64,000 nt of DNA, from NCBI GenBank assembly GCA_937888595.1, contig CALARK010000020.1, positions 62,001-126,000 on the forward strand, in the 5' to 3' direction. Below, piece by piece: positions 50,110-59,018 of the stretch (positions within the stretch are counted from its first letter, which is position 1; every line of letters starts with the position of its first letter). A program made the translations under genes and the position numbers. The notes under the pieces were generated by a model, which saw only the letters and a list, made by a program, of their open reading frames with translations, was not told the DNA's origin and ran no database searches. This DNA is from an uncultured Sterolibacteriaceae bacterium. GTDB taxonomy: Bacteria > Pseudomonadota > Gammaproteobacteria > Burkholderiales > Rhodocyclaceae.

Positions 50110-52275
50110 ATGTCGCATAACCAGCATTTGCCGATGACCGCCGTATGGCCCGGGAGTCCGTACCCGCGCGGCGCGACCTGGGATGGCGAAGGTGTCAATT
50201 TCGCCCTGTTCTCGGAGCACGCCGAACGTGTCGAACTCTGCCTGTTCGACTCCGCAGGCCACAAGGAAGTGCAGCGCATCGCATTGCGCGAACAGACCGA
50301 TCTCGTCTGGCACTGCTACCTCCCCGAGGCACGGCCGGGCCTGCTTTACGGCTACCGCGTCCATGGTCCCTGCGCACCGGCGGACGGCCACCGCTTCAAC
50401 CCGAACAAGCTGCTGCTCGATCCGTATGCGCGCGACATCGTCGGACCGCTGGTCTGGACCGATGCCCATTTCGGCTATCGGGTCGACGATGCGGCGACCG
50501 ACCTGGCGTTCGATCCGCGCGACAATGCCCCCCAGATGCCGAAATGCCGGGTAACCGATCCGGCCTTCTCGTGGGGCGACGACCGCTCGCCGAACATTCC
50601 CTGGCACGAAATGGTGATCTACGAACTGCACGTGCGCGGTTTCACGATCAATCATCCGGACGTGCCCGCCGCCCTGCGCGGCACCTACGCGGGACTGGCC
50701 ACTGCGCCGGTCATCGAGCATCTGCAGCGTCTCGGCGTCACCTCGGTGGAACTGATGCCGACGCACAGCTTCATCGACGACCGCCATCTCGTCGACCAGG
50801 GCAAGCGCAACTACTGGGGCTACAATTCGATCGGCTATTTCTCTCCCGACCAGCGTTATTCGGCGAGCGGCTCGTCGAAGGAATTCAAGACGATGGTCAA
50901 GACGCTGCACTCCGCCGGCATCGAGGTGATCCTCGACGTGGTCTACAACCACACGGCCGAAGGCAACCATCTCGGTCCGACCCTGAGCTTCAAGGGCATC
51001 GACAATGCGGTGTACTACCGGCTGTCCGAGGAAGACCGCCGCTACTACAAGGACTACACCGGCTGCGGCAACACGCTCAATCTCGAGCACCCGCGCGTGC
51101 TGCAACTGGTCATGGATTCGCTGCGCCACTGGGTGCAGGAAATGCACGTCGACGGCTTCCGCTTCGATCTCGCTTCGGCGCTGGGCCGAGAAGCTCATGC
51201 GGTCAACCAGCTCGGCGCCTTCTTCGACATCCTCCACCAGGACCCCGTGCTGTCGCGCGTGAAGCTGATCGCCGAACCCTGGGATCTCGGCGAAGGCGGT
51301 TATCAGGTCGGCAACTTTCCGCTCGGCTGGGCCGAATGGAACGACCGCTACCGCGACTGCATGCGCGCCTTCTGGCGCGGCGATGGCGGCCTGATCGGCG
51401 AGTTCGCCACGCGCATCACCGGATCGAGCGACCTGTACGCCCACAACGGCCGGCGACCCTACGCCAGCATCAATTTCGTCACCGCGCACGACGGTTTCAC
51501 GCTGCACGACCTGGTCAGCTACAACGAAAAGCACAACGAAGCCAACGGCGAGAACAATCGCGACGGCACCGACAACAACCTGTCCTGGAACGGCGGTACC
51601 GAAGGCGAGACCCGGGATCCGGTGATTTCCGCGCTGCGTGCCCGCCAGAAGCGCAACCTGCTCGCCACCCTGCTCTTCTCGCAGGGCGTGCCGATGCTGC
51701 TGGCCGGCGACGAAATGGGCCGTACCCAGCGCGGCAACAACAATGCCTACTGCCAGGACAACCCGACCAGCTGGGTCGATTGGCAACTGACGGATGCGGA
51801 TCGCGACCTGCTCGACTTCGTCGCCAGGGTGATCCGGCTGCGCCGCAGCCATCCCGTCTTCCGCCGCCGCAATTTCTTCCAGGGACGACCGATCCGCGGC
51901 TCGGGCATCAAGGACATCCACTGGATCAAGCCCGACGGCAGCGAAATGACCGACGAGGAATGGGCACACGACTTCGCTCGCAGCCTCGGTGTCTATCTTT
52001 CCGGCGGCGCCCTCGGCGAGGTGGACCGGCGCGGCCGCGCGATCCATGACGACAACTTCATCCTGCTCTTCAACGCCCACCACGAACGCCTCGATTTCCA
52101 TCTGCCCATCCTGTGCGAGGGCTGTATCTGGGAGGTTGTGCTGGATACCCACTACCATGCGGGACTGGACACGGATGGCAGCTATGCAGGCGGGGACAGC
52201 TACCCGCTCGAAGGCCGTACGCTGACGCTGCTGCGGCAGGCGGATGGTGTCTCTCAAAAGGATCCCGCACCATGA
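50110..52275 (+). CDS. glgX: glycogen debranching enzyme (isoamylase type)
   Basis: A 721-residue GH13 enzyme that cuts alpha-1,6 branches in glycogen after phosphorylase trimming. It has an N-terminal CBM48-like domain (about 8-150), then the GH13 barrel with DVVYNHT, the nucleophile in DGFRFDLASALGRE, the acid in EPWD and the transition-state residues in TAHDGF. The ATG at 50110 is preferred; a TTG at 50080 or an ATG at 50134 could also serve, and no strong ribosome site is visible. It overlaps malQ (ATGA), so the two form a glycogen/maltodextrin degradation pair. Confidence 0.93.
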   Translation: MSHNQHLPMTAVWPGSPYPRGATWDGEGVNFALFSEHAERVELCLFDSAGHKEVQRIALREQTDLVWHCYLPEARPGLLYGYRVHGPCAPADGHRFNPNKLLLDPYARDIVGPLVWTDAHFGYRVDDAATDLAFDPRDNAPQMPKCRVTDPAFSWGDDRSPNIPWHEMVIYELHVRGFTINHPDVPAALRGTYAGLATAPVIEHLQRLGVTSVELMPTHSFIDDRHLVDQGKRNYWGYNSIGYFSPDQRYSASGSSKEFKTMVKTLHSAGIEVILDVVYNHTAEGNHLGPTLSFKGIDNAVYYRLSEEDRRYYKDYTGCGNTLNLEHPRVLQLVMDSLRHWVQEMHVDGFRFDLASALGREAHAVNQLGAFFDILHQDPVLSRVKLIAEPWDLGEGGYQVGNFPLGWAEWNDRYRDCMRAFWRGDGGLIGEFATRITGSSDLYAHNGRRPYASINFVTAHDGFTLHDLVSYNEKHNEANGENNRDGTDNNLSWNGGTEGETRDPVISALRARQKRNLLATLLFSQGVPMLLAGDEMGRTQRGNNNAYCQDNPTSWVDWQLTDADRDLLDFVARVIRLRRSHPVFRRRNFFQGRPIRGSGIKDIHWIKPDGSEMTDEEWAHDFARSLGVYLSGGALGEVDRRGRAIHDDNFILLFNAHHERLDFHLPILCEGCIWEVVLDTHYHAGLDTDGSYAGGDSYPLEGRTLTLLRQADGVSQKDPAP

Positions 52276-54173
52276 CCGACGCCCTGCAACGACTCGCCGA
52301 ACGGCTGGGCATCGCCGACGCCTACCACGACATCTGGGGGCATCGGCACCCGACGGCCGCCTACACGCAGCAGGCGCTGCTGGCGGCGATGCACCTGCCA
52401 CCGGAGCGCATCGCCGACGATCCGGCCGGTCTGCTTGCCGACCTGCCGGAACAGGAGATGACCCCATTCCTGCCGCCCGGATCACCGGAGCGCTGTCATA
52501 CCCCGGCAGCGATCTCGTCGGGCCGCCGCCTCTGGGGCCTCACGGTGCAGCTGTATGCCCTGCGCTCGCAGCGCAACTGGGGCATCGGCGATTTCACCGA
52601 TCTTGCCCGGCTCGTCGAACTGACGGCTGCCGCCGGTGGCGACGTGATCGGACTGAACCCGCTGCATGCGCTGTTTCCCGACAATCCGGCCCATATCAGC
52701 CCCTATAGCCCCTCGCACCGCAGCTTCCTGAACGTGCTCTACATCGATGTCGAGGCCGTACCCGGCTTCGCCGCCTGCGAGCGCGCGCGCCGCCGTGTCG
52801 CCAGCACCGACTTCCAGAAACGGCTGGCCGCCTTGCGTGCTGCCGAGGTCGTCGATTACGTCGGCGTCGCCCGGGCCAAGCTCGGCATCCTGCGCGAACT
52901 GTTCGACCATGCCCGGGCGAACAGTGGTGCCTGCCTCGCAGGTTTCGCCCTCTGGCGCGAGGCGCAAGGTGAATCGCTGGAACGCCATGCGCTGTTCGAG
53001 GCACTGCAGGCGCATTTCCGGGCGGCAGATGAAGCCGTCTGGGGCTGGCCGGCCTGGCCCGAGGCGTACCGGGATCCGGCTTCGCCCGCCGTCGCCGCCT
53101 TCGCCGCCGAACACGCGACCGCCCTTGACTGGCACGCATGGCTGCAATGGCTGGCGGACGAGCAACTGGCCGCTGTCGCCGCGCGCGCGAAAGAACTCGG
53201 CATGGCCATCGGCCTCTACCGGGACCTCGCCGTCGGCGCCAGTCCCGGCGGCTCGGAGGTCTGGCAATACCAGCACATCTTCGCCGACGGCGCCAGCACC
53301 GGGGCACCTCCCGACGAACTGAACCTGCTCGGTCAGGACTGGGGCCTGCCGCCGTTCGTGCCGCATCGCCTGCGCGAGGCGGATTACGCACCCTTCATCG
53401 AAGTGCTGCGGGCAAACATGCGGCATGCCGGCGCACTGCGCATCGATCATGTGATGGCGCTGATGCGGCTGTTCTGGGTTCCCCGCGACGTCCCGGCCAC
53501 CGAGGGAGCCTATGTCGCCTATCCCTTTGACGACCTGCTCGGCCTCGTCGCACGCGAGAGCGCGGAAGCTCGATGCCTCGTCATCGGCGAGGACCTCGGC
53601 ACCGTGCCGGAGGGCTTCCGCGAACGCCTCTTCGATGCCGGAATCCTTTCCTACCACCCCCTCATCTTCGAACGCTATGAAGACGGCCAGTTCCGGCTGC
53701 CGGCCGACATGCCGCCGCAGGCGCTGGTCGCGGCGAGCACGCACGACCTGCCGACGCTGGCCGGCTTCTGGCGCGGCATCGACCTCGATGTCCGCACGCA
53801 GCTCCACCTGTTCCCCAGCGACGAGCTGCGGCAGCGCCTGACGACCGAGCGCACGTGGGATCGCGGCCGCCTGCTGTGGGCACTCGAGCGCGAGAACCTC
53901 CTGCCCGAAGGTGTCGACAAGAATCCCGCTGCCATCCCCGCACTGACGCCTGCCCTGATCGCTTCGATCCACGCCTATCTCGCGCGCAGCGCGGCCCAAC
54001 TGATGGTCGTCCAGCCCGAGGACATCTTCGGCATCACCGAACAGATCAACGTGCCCGGCACGCTCGAGCACCAGCACCCGAACTGGCAGCGCAAGCTGCC
54101 CCTGCCGCTCGAGGATTGGCCAACGGACGAGCGTTTTCGGCTAAGCGTCGCCGCGTTGAAAACCGGACGATAA
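52272..54173 (+). CDS. malQ: 4-alpha-glucanotransferase (amylomaltase)
   Basis: A 633-residue GH77 enzyme that transfers glucan segments between maltodextrins. Catalytic regions: the nucleophile in LRIDHVMALMRLFWVP, the acid in IGEDLGTVPEGFRE, and ASTHDLPTLAGFW. It acts after GlgX on released oligosaccharides. The segment RRVASTDF (encoded at 52793-52814) is a diverged dispersed-motif copy. The stop codon TAA at 54171-54173 runs into a second, full copy, so the element supplies two bases of the stop. Confidence 0.92.
   Translation: MTDALQRLAERLGIADAYHDIWGHRHPTAAYTQQALLAAMHLPPERIADDPAGLLADLPEQEMTPFLPPGSPERCHTPAAISSGRRLWGLTVQLYALRSQRNWGIGDFTDLARLVELTAAAGGDVIGLNPLHALFPDNPAHISPYSPSHRSFLNVLYIDVEAVPGFAACERARRRVASTDFQKRLAALRAAEVVDYVGVARAKLGILRELFDHARANSGACLAGFALWREAQGESLERHALFEALQAHFRAADEAVWGWPAWPEAYRDPASPAVAAFAAEHATALDWHAWLQWLADEQLAAVAARAKELGMAIGLYRDLAVGASPGGSEVWQYQHIFADGASTGAPPDELNLLGQDWGLPPFVPHRLREADYAPFIEVLRANMRHAGALRIDHVMALMRLFWVPRDVPATEGAYVAYPFDDLLGLVARESAEARCLVIGEDLGTVPEGFRERLFDAGILSYHPLIFERYEDGQFRLPADMPPQALVAASTHDLPTLAGFWRGIDLDVRTQLHLFPSDELRQRLTTERTWDRGRLLWALERENLLPEGVDKNPAAIPALTPALIASIHAYLARSAAQLMVVQPEDIFGITEQINVPGTLEHQHPNWQRKLPLPLEDWPTDERFRLSVAALKTGR
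52793..52814 (+). repeat. dispersed 22-bp motif, copy 16 (malQ, diverged)
   Basis: Sense orientation, CCGT-N12-GACTTC, read R-V-A-S-T-D-F. Four bases from the consensus. Confidence 0.45.
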
Positions 54174-54193
54174 AGTCGGCGCCGGCGGGACGG
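54172..54193 (-). repeat. dispersed 22-bp motif, copy 17 (malQ stop/intergenic)
   Basis: Full consensus copy. Its AA forms the end of the malQ stop TAA. With the following GGCGCC it makes a stem on the minus strand, 7 bases downstream of the exonuclease gene stop, where it may act in transcript ending. Confidence 0.8.
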
Positions 54194-54203
54194 CGCCTCG
54201 ACC

Positions 54204-54995
54204 TCAGGGCTGCGGCCAGGCCGCGAGGAATTCACGCCAGTGCGGCGCGTCGATACGGGCCAGCTCGCCCCGCACGAAAGCCACCTCCTCGGCATGCGCC
54301 TTCGGCGAGAGCTGTCCGCGCATCTGCTGGAAGCGCAGATAAACGAGGTAGGTGTTCACGACATCGGTTTCGCAGTAGTCGCGAATATCGTCGATCTGGC
54401 CGTCGAGCCAGGCGCCCCAGACGGCGCCGCCGTCCATGCCGAGCTTGCCGGGCAGGCCCATCAGCTTCGCCAGTTCGTCGAGCGGCGCGTTGGCGCGCGG
54501 TTGGTACATCGCCAGCAGGTCCATCAGGTCGAGATGGCGTGTGTGGTAGCGGCTGATGTAGTTGTTCCACTTGAAGTCGCGATCGTCTTCACCTAGGTCC
54601 CAGTAGCGCGGCGCCGTCACGCCGTGGATCAGGCCGCGATAGTGCAGCACCGGCAGGTCGAAGCCACCCCCGTTCCACGAGACGATCTGCGGCGTGTATT
54701 TGGCGATGCCGTCGTAGAAACGCTGGATGATCTCGCGCTCTTTTGTCTCTGGGCCGGATTGCGGCTCGGCCAGCGACCAGACGCGGAATCCTTCGTCGCT
54801 GCGCATCGCGCAGGAAATGACGGCGACGCGCTGCAGGTGGTGCGGCAGGAAGTCCGAACCGTTCTTCGCCCGCTGTTTCTGGAAGGCGAATTCGGCGACT
54901 TCGGCGTCGGCGAGCGTTTCAGGCAGGTCGTGCAGCTGGCGCAGGCCGGCAATGTCGGGGATGGTTTCGATGTCGAAGGCGAGGACAGGAATCAT
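54204..54995 (-). CDS. predicted 3'-5' exonuclease (DnaQ/PolB-like)
   Basis: A 263-residue exonuclease of the DEDD superfamily, PolB-like exonuclease branch. Exo I is FDIETIPD at the N-terminus, Exo II is SWNGGGFDLPVL, and the late segment is YCETDVVNTYLVY with the final aspartate. The substrate (DNA or RNA) is not known. The ATG at 54995 overlaps the stop of a tiny lipoprotein gene; the long open frame upstream is that gene and the AsmA-like gene in other frames. Confidence 0.85.
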   Translation of the reverse strand: MIPVLAFDIETIPDIAGLRQLHDLPETLADAEVAEFAFQKQRAKNGSDFLPHHLQRVAVISCAMRSDEGFRVWSLAEPQSGPETKEREIIQRFYDGIAKYTPQIVSWNGGGFDLPVLHYRGLIHGVTAPRYWDLGEDDRDFKWNNYISRYHTRHLDLMDLLAMYQPRANAPLDELAKLMGLPGKLGMDGGAVWGAWLDGQIDDIRDYCETDVVNTYLVYLRFQQMRGQLSPKAHAEEVAFVRGELARIDAPHWREFLAAWPQP

Positions 54996-55114
54996 GGCTT
55001 GGCGACGGAGGCGTCCGGCGCGGCAGCCGGCGGGAAATGCACATGGACATTCACGCAGGCGGACAGCGACGCCAGCAGGAACAGGAAGAACATCGAGAGC
55101 AGCAGCTTTTTCAT
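54992..55114 (-). CDS. small lipoprotein of 40 residues
   Basis: A short gene: MKKLLLSMFFLFLLASLSAC followed by VNVHVHFPP and a Pro/Ala-rich tail. It has a complete lipoprotein signal with lipobox L-S-A-C at residues 17-20, leaving a mature peptide of only 21 residues. It starts inside the stop of the AsmA-like gene (TGATG) and ends overlapping the exonuclease start (ATGA), so translation is coupled on both sides. In E. coli the YdbH AsmA-like protein is followed by a small lipoprotein, YnbE; this gene may be the counterpart, an inference from position and type only. Confidence 0.7.
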   Translation of the reverse strand: MKKLLLSMFFLFLLASLSACVNVHVHFPPAAAPDASVAKP

Positions 55115-57084
55115 CACTCGACGAGAAGACCCTGACGGCCGGCCACGACCTCGCGAAAGCGGGCGACCAGCGCCGGCCAGTCGATGCGGCGATTGTAGCC
55201 AATGATATCGACGCTCGGCATGCCGCTGCCCTCCATGATCAGGATGCGATCGTCCGTATCGTGGCCGGGAATGCCGCTGAGCGTACAGACGCCATCGCGC
55301 AGCACGGCACCGAGGCCGATGCGGTCATAGGCGAGCCCGAAGCCTTCGCGTTCGGGCAGTCGCCGGATGGCCTCCCCTTCCTGGGGGGCACCGAGGGCCG
55401 TGATGTCCTTGAGCGCACCGAGGCTAAGCAGGCGTTTTTCGTCGCCGGGCGTACTGTCGATGCGGGCATCGAAGCGCAACGGCTGCCAGCCGGCCATTTC
55501 CAGGTCGTGCAGGTCGGCATCGAAACGGCCCTCGATGCTGCCGAAGGCGAAGGTGCGCGTCAGCATGCCGAGGTCGAGGCCGCGTGCCGTCACGTCGACC
55601 AGCAGATGGCGCCCGGCGCTGAACGGGGCCAGCATGCGCAACCGGTGGACGATCAGGCCGCCGTCGAACACTTCGATGCCGAGGGCACCATCCATGTTCA
55701 GGACGTCGTTCTCGTAGGCGATGCGCGGGATATGGGCGGACAGGGTACCGGCCATGACCGGCAGGCGCAGCACGCGCGACAGCTTGGGCATCGACACACC
55801 GTCGATGCCGCCGGAGAATTCCGCCCGCCAGGCCTCGCCATCGCGTTCGACGAGCAGTCGCTCGACCGAGAACTGTCCATCGAGCAGCGGCGCCACCAGT
55901 TGCTCGATGCGCGCAGAGTTGCCTTCCAGCAGCAGCGGGATGCGGAACCCCCCGAGCGGCAGATCGCCGAAGCGGGCTGCGGCGACGCTGATTTCGGCCG
56001 GTTGTGCCCGTCCGGCTTCCCAGGCGATCTGCGCATTCACGCCTTCGAGGTGGATGTAGTCGGTGGCATCCGCGATCGTGGCGCCTTCAAGTCCGGCGAA
56101 GAAGCGTTGCAAGCCGGGCGTCGGTGCCGTCTCCTGCCATTCGGCGGCGAAGAGCACCGACCCCGTGGCCTGCCATGCCGGCAGCCCCAGACTCGATAGC
56201 CAGGGCTGCAGCCATTCGCGCATGGCGGCAGCGAGATCGATGCGTTCGCTGACGAGGCCCCATTCGGTCGCGACGCCGCGTTCGCGATCCCAGCGCAGGC
56301 TGGCCGTCACCGCGCCGGTGTCGGCCACGTCCAGCCGCGCCTGTTCGACCTGGAGCAGCGCATCGGTCAGTTGGCCTTCGGCATCGATGCGCACGCGCGC
56401 ATCCCGCTGCCAGGGCGGCATGGCGAAATACCCGTTGGTCCAATCGATCCCGGCATGCCAGCGCCAGGCGCCTGCTTCACGATCAGCGGTCGCCTGCAGT
56501 GCGAACGCCATGTCGCGCCCTGCAGCGGAACCGTCGCGACTGGAAAAGGAAAAGTTGCGCGTCGCCAGTGCCAGTTCGACCCGGTTCCGGTCGCCGCGCA
56601 GGCTCAGGTCAACCCGCCCCTCCGGATTCCACCGTCGCAGGCGCTTGACGAGCGGCGACAGCGCCACGATGTCGATATCGTGCAGTGCAAATTCGAAGTG
56701 ACCGTCCGACCGCCATGCCAGCGAGAACGGCAGCGGGTCGCGCATCCGGCCGCGTGTCGCATCGCGTCGCAGTTCTCCCTCGGGGCAGGCCAATTCAAAG
56801 CCGTCGTAGCGGAAGTGCCGGCAGGACAATTCAAGCCCGCGATACTCGACATCGGCGACCCGCAGTCGATCGACTCGCAGCGTGGCCCGGTCTGCGGCGG
56901 GCGCGGCGAACTGCAGGGTGATGCCGCTGGCGGAAAACCCCGGATGCTCGATCCCGCCAAGGGACAGGGCGATCTCGAAAGCGAGTGCGGGAGAAACGAG
57001 CAGCCAGAGCAGCGCTGCGATGGCCGCCCTTGCCTGAATGGCACGAAACGCCTTACGTGCCGACCATAACCACAGGCATTCCAT
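55114..57084 (-). CDS. AsmA/YdbH-like envelope protein
   Basis: A 656-residue protein with one N-terminal hydrophobic segment (about 18-36, signal or anchor) and a long, repetitive beta-rich body typical of AsmA-clan lipid-transfer proteins. The C-terminal 200 residues (VFDGGLIVHRLRMLAPF, FDADLHDLEM, MPSVDIIGYNRRIDWPALV) resemble the YdbH C-terminal domain. Such proteins are thought to bridge the periplasm and carry phospholipids to the outer membrane. The ATG at 57084 is the likely start. A small lipoprotein gene follows directly, as with YdbH-YnbE. Confidence 0.75.
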   Translation of the reverse strand: MECLWLWSARKAFRAIQARAAIAALLWLLVSPALAFEIALSLGGIEHPGFSASGITLQFAAPAADRATLRVDRLRVADVEYRGLELSCRHFRYDGFELACPEGELRRDATRGRMRDPLPFSLAWRSDGHFEFALHDIDIVALSPLVKRLRRWNPEGRVDLSLRGDRNRVELALATRNFSFSSRDGSAAGRDMAFALQATADREAGAWRWHAGIDWTNGYFAMPPWQRDARVRIDAEGQLTDALLQVEQARLDVADTGAVTASLRWDRERGVATEWGLVSERIDLAAAMREWLQPWLSSLGLPAWQATGSVLFAAEWQETAPTPGLQRFFAGLEGATIADATDYIHLEGVNAQIAWEAGRAQPAEISVAAARFGDLPLGGFRIPLLLEGNSARIEQLVAPLLDGQFSVERLLVERDGEAWRAEFSGGIDGVSMPKLSRVLRLPVMAGTLSAHIPRIAYENDVLNMDGALGIEVFDGGLIVHRLRMLAPFSAGRHLLVDVTARGLDLGMLTRTFAFGSIEGRFDADLHDLEMAGWQPLRFDARIDSTPGDEKRLLSLGALKDITALGAPQEGEAIRRLPEREGFGLAYDRIGLGAVLRDGVCTLSGIPGHDTDDRILIMEGSGMPSVDIIGYNRRIDWPALVARFREVVAGRQGLLVE

Positions 57085-57118
57085 TGACCGCGGGTGGCCC
57101 GAGGTCGGCGATGCGGCG

Positions 57119-58021
57119 TTAGCCCGGGAAAACACCCGTGGACAGATAGCGGTCGCCACGATCGCAGACGATGCTGACGATGACGGCATTCTCGAGGCTT
57201 TCTGCAAGCCGCAGTGCGACTGCGATCGCGCCGCCCGAGGAGATGCCGGCACAGATGCCCTCCTCGGCGGCAAGACGGCGCGTCATCTCTTCGGCATCGG
57301 ATTGGGACACGTACTCCAGGCTGTCGATGCGCGAAAAGTCGCAGATCTTCGGCAGGTAGTCCATCGGCCATTTGCGGATGCCGGGGATCTGCGCGCCCTC
57401 CTCCGGCTGGCAGCCGACGATCCGGACCGCCGGATTTATTTCCTTGAGATAGCGCGAGCAGCCCATGATGGTGCCGGTGGTGCCCATGCTCGACACGAAA
57501 TGCGTCACGCGCCCTTCGGTATCACGCCAGATTTCGGGGCCGGTCCCCTCATAGTGGGCGAGCGGGTTGTCGGGATTCGCGAACTGGTCGAGCATGATGC
57601 CCCGGCCGGCCTTGACGAGGCGCTCGGCTTCGTCGCGCGCGCCCTCCATGCTGGCCTGCTTCGGCGTCAGCACGAGTTCGGCACCATAGGCCTTCATCGA
57701 CTGGCGGCGTTCGACGCTCTGGTTCTCGGGCATGACGAGGATCATCCGGTAGCCGCGCATCGCGGCGACCATGGCCAGCGCGATGCCGGTGTTGCCCGAG
57801 GTGGCCTCGATCAGCGTATCGCCCGGTTTGATCTCGCCGCGCGCCTCGGCGTGCAGGATCATCGAGAGCGCCGGACGATCCTTGACCGAGCCGGCGGGGT
57901 TGTTGCCTTCCAGCTTGGCGAGAATGAGATTGTTGCGGCGTGCATTTTCCGCACCCGGCAATCGCTGCAGGCGCACCATCGGGGTATTGCCGACACAGGC
58001 TTCGAGCGTGATGATCTTCAT
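57119..58021 (-). CDS. cysM: cysteine synthase B
   Basis: A 300-residue PLP enzyme making cysteine from O-acetylserine and sulfide or thiosulfate. The PLP lysine is in NPAGSVKDRPA, and the phosphate loop and substrate site are SGNTGIAL. SSMGTTGTIMG and the late ISSGGAIAVAL are also present. Motifs fit the CysM branch rather than CysK. It overlaps hldD (ATGA), the usual order after the heptose genes in this group of bacteria. Confidence 0.94.
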   Translation of the reverse strand: MKIITLEACVGNTPMVRLQRLPGAENARRNNLILAKLEGNNPAGSVKDRPALSMILHAEARGEIKPGDTLIEATSGNTGIALAMVAAMRGYRMILVMPENQSVERRQSMKAYGAELVLTPKQASMEGARDEAERLVKAGRGIMLDQFANPDNPLAHYEGTGPEIWRDTEGRVTHFVSSMGTTGTIMGCSRYLKEINPAVRIVGCQPEEGAQIPGIRKWPMDYLPKICDFSRIDSLEYVSQSDAEEMTRRLAAEEGICAGISSGGAIAVALRLAESLENAVIVSIVCDRGDRYLSTGVFPG

Positions 58022-59016
58022 TGCCCCGCCAGATGTCGGACGTACTTGGCGACCCCCTCGGCCACGCTGTTGAATTCATCCTTGAAGCCGGCGGCGCGCA
58101 GCGCACCGATATCGGCCTGGGTGAAACTCTGATATTTGCCCTTGAGCGCCTCGGGGAAGTCGATGTATTCGACGATGCCCTGACTCACCATCTCCTCCAG
58201 CGACAGCGCCGGCTTGCCTTCAAGCGCGCGGCAGGCGTTCACCGTCGAATGGGCGATATCGTTGAACGGCTGGGCGCGGCCGGTACCGAGGTTGAAAATG
58301 CCCGACTTCTCGGGATGGTCGAGGAAGAACATGTTCACCTTGACCACGTCGTCGATATAGACGAAGTCGCGGCTCTGGCTGCCGTTGGCGTAGCCGTCGC
58401 AGCCTTCGAACAGTTTCACTTTCCCATGTTCCCGGTACTGGTTGAAGTGATGGAAAGCGACCGAGGCCATGCGTCCCTTGTGCTGTTCGCGCGGGCCGTA
58501 GACGTTGAAGTAGCGGAAGCCAACCACCTGCGAGGAAAAGTCGGCGCTGGCGGCACGGCGCCTGACGACCTGGTCGAACAGGAACTTCGAGTAGCCATAG
58601 ACGTTGAGCGGCCCCTCGTGCTCGCGCGCTTCCTTGAAGATGCGGCCGGCGCCATAGACGGAAGCGGAGGACGCGTAGAGGAACTGCGCCTCGTGGTCGA
58701 GGCAGAAGTCCAGCAGCGTCGAGGTGTAGCGGAAGTTGTTCTCCATCATGTAGCGACCATCGGTTTCCATCGTGTCCGAGCAGGCACCCTCGTGGAATAT
58801 CGCTTCGACCGCGCCGTCGAAATGACCGTGCTGCACCATTTCGATGAACTCGTGCTTGTCGAGGTAGTCGGCAATTTCGCAGTCGACGAGATTCTTGAAC
58901 TTGTCGGCCTTGCTCAGGTTGTCGACGGCGATCACCTCGGTGATGCCGCGGTCGTTGAGCGCCTTGACGATGTTGGCGCCGATAAAGCCGCAGGCGCCGG
59001 TAACGATGTAATACAT
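58018..59016 (-). CDS. hldD: ADP-L-glycero-D-manno-heptose-6-epimerase
   Basis: A 332-residue NAD(P)-dependent SDR epimerase that inverts C6 of ADP-heptose for the LPS core. Cofactor motif VTGACGFIGANIV at the N-terminus, catalytic Y-G-Y-S-K (Y-x3-K) and FRYFNVYGPREQHKG are diagnostic. Just after YSKFLFDQVV the sequence RRRAASADFS is encoded by a dispersed-motif copy, in a region that is variable in the family. It lies 2 bases after the heptose kinase gene, so the pathway enzymes are coupled. Confidence 0.95.
   Translation of the reverse strand: MYYIVTGACGFIGANIVKALNDRGITEVIAVDNLSKADKFKNLVDCEIADYLDKHEFIEMVQHGHFDGAVEAIFHEGACSDTMETDGRYMMENNFRYTSTLLDFCLDHEAQFLYASSASVYGAGRIFKEAREHEGPLNVYGYSKFLFDQVVRRRAASADFSSQVVGFRYFNVYGPREQHKGRMASVAFHHFNQYREHGKVKLFEGCDGYANGSQSRDFVYIDDVVKVNMFFLDHPEKSGIFNLGTGRAQPFNDIAHSTVNACRALEGKPALSLEEMVSQGIVEYIDFPEALKGKYQSFTQADIGALRAAGFKDEFNSVAEGVAKYVRHLAGQ
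58537..58558 (-). repeat. dispersed 22-bp motif, copy 18 (hldD)
   Basis: Sense orientation in hldD, read R-A-A-S-A-D-F. A single C-for-G change from the consensus (GGCACGG), with an AAAA end and GCGCC flank as in copy 17. Confidence 0.75.
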
Positions 59017-59018
59017 GC

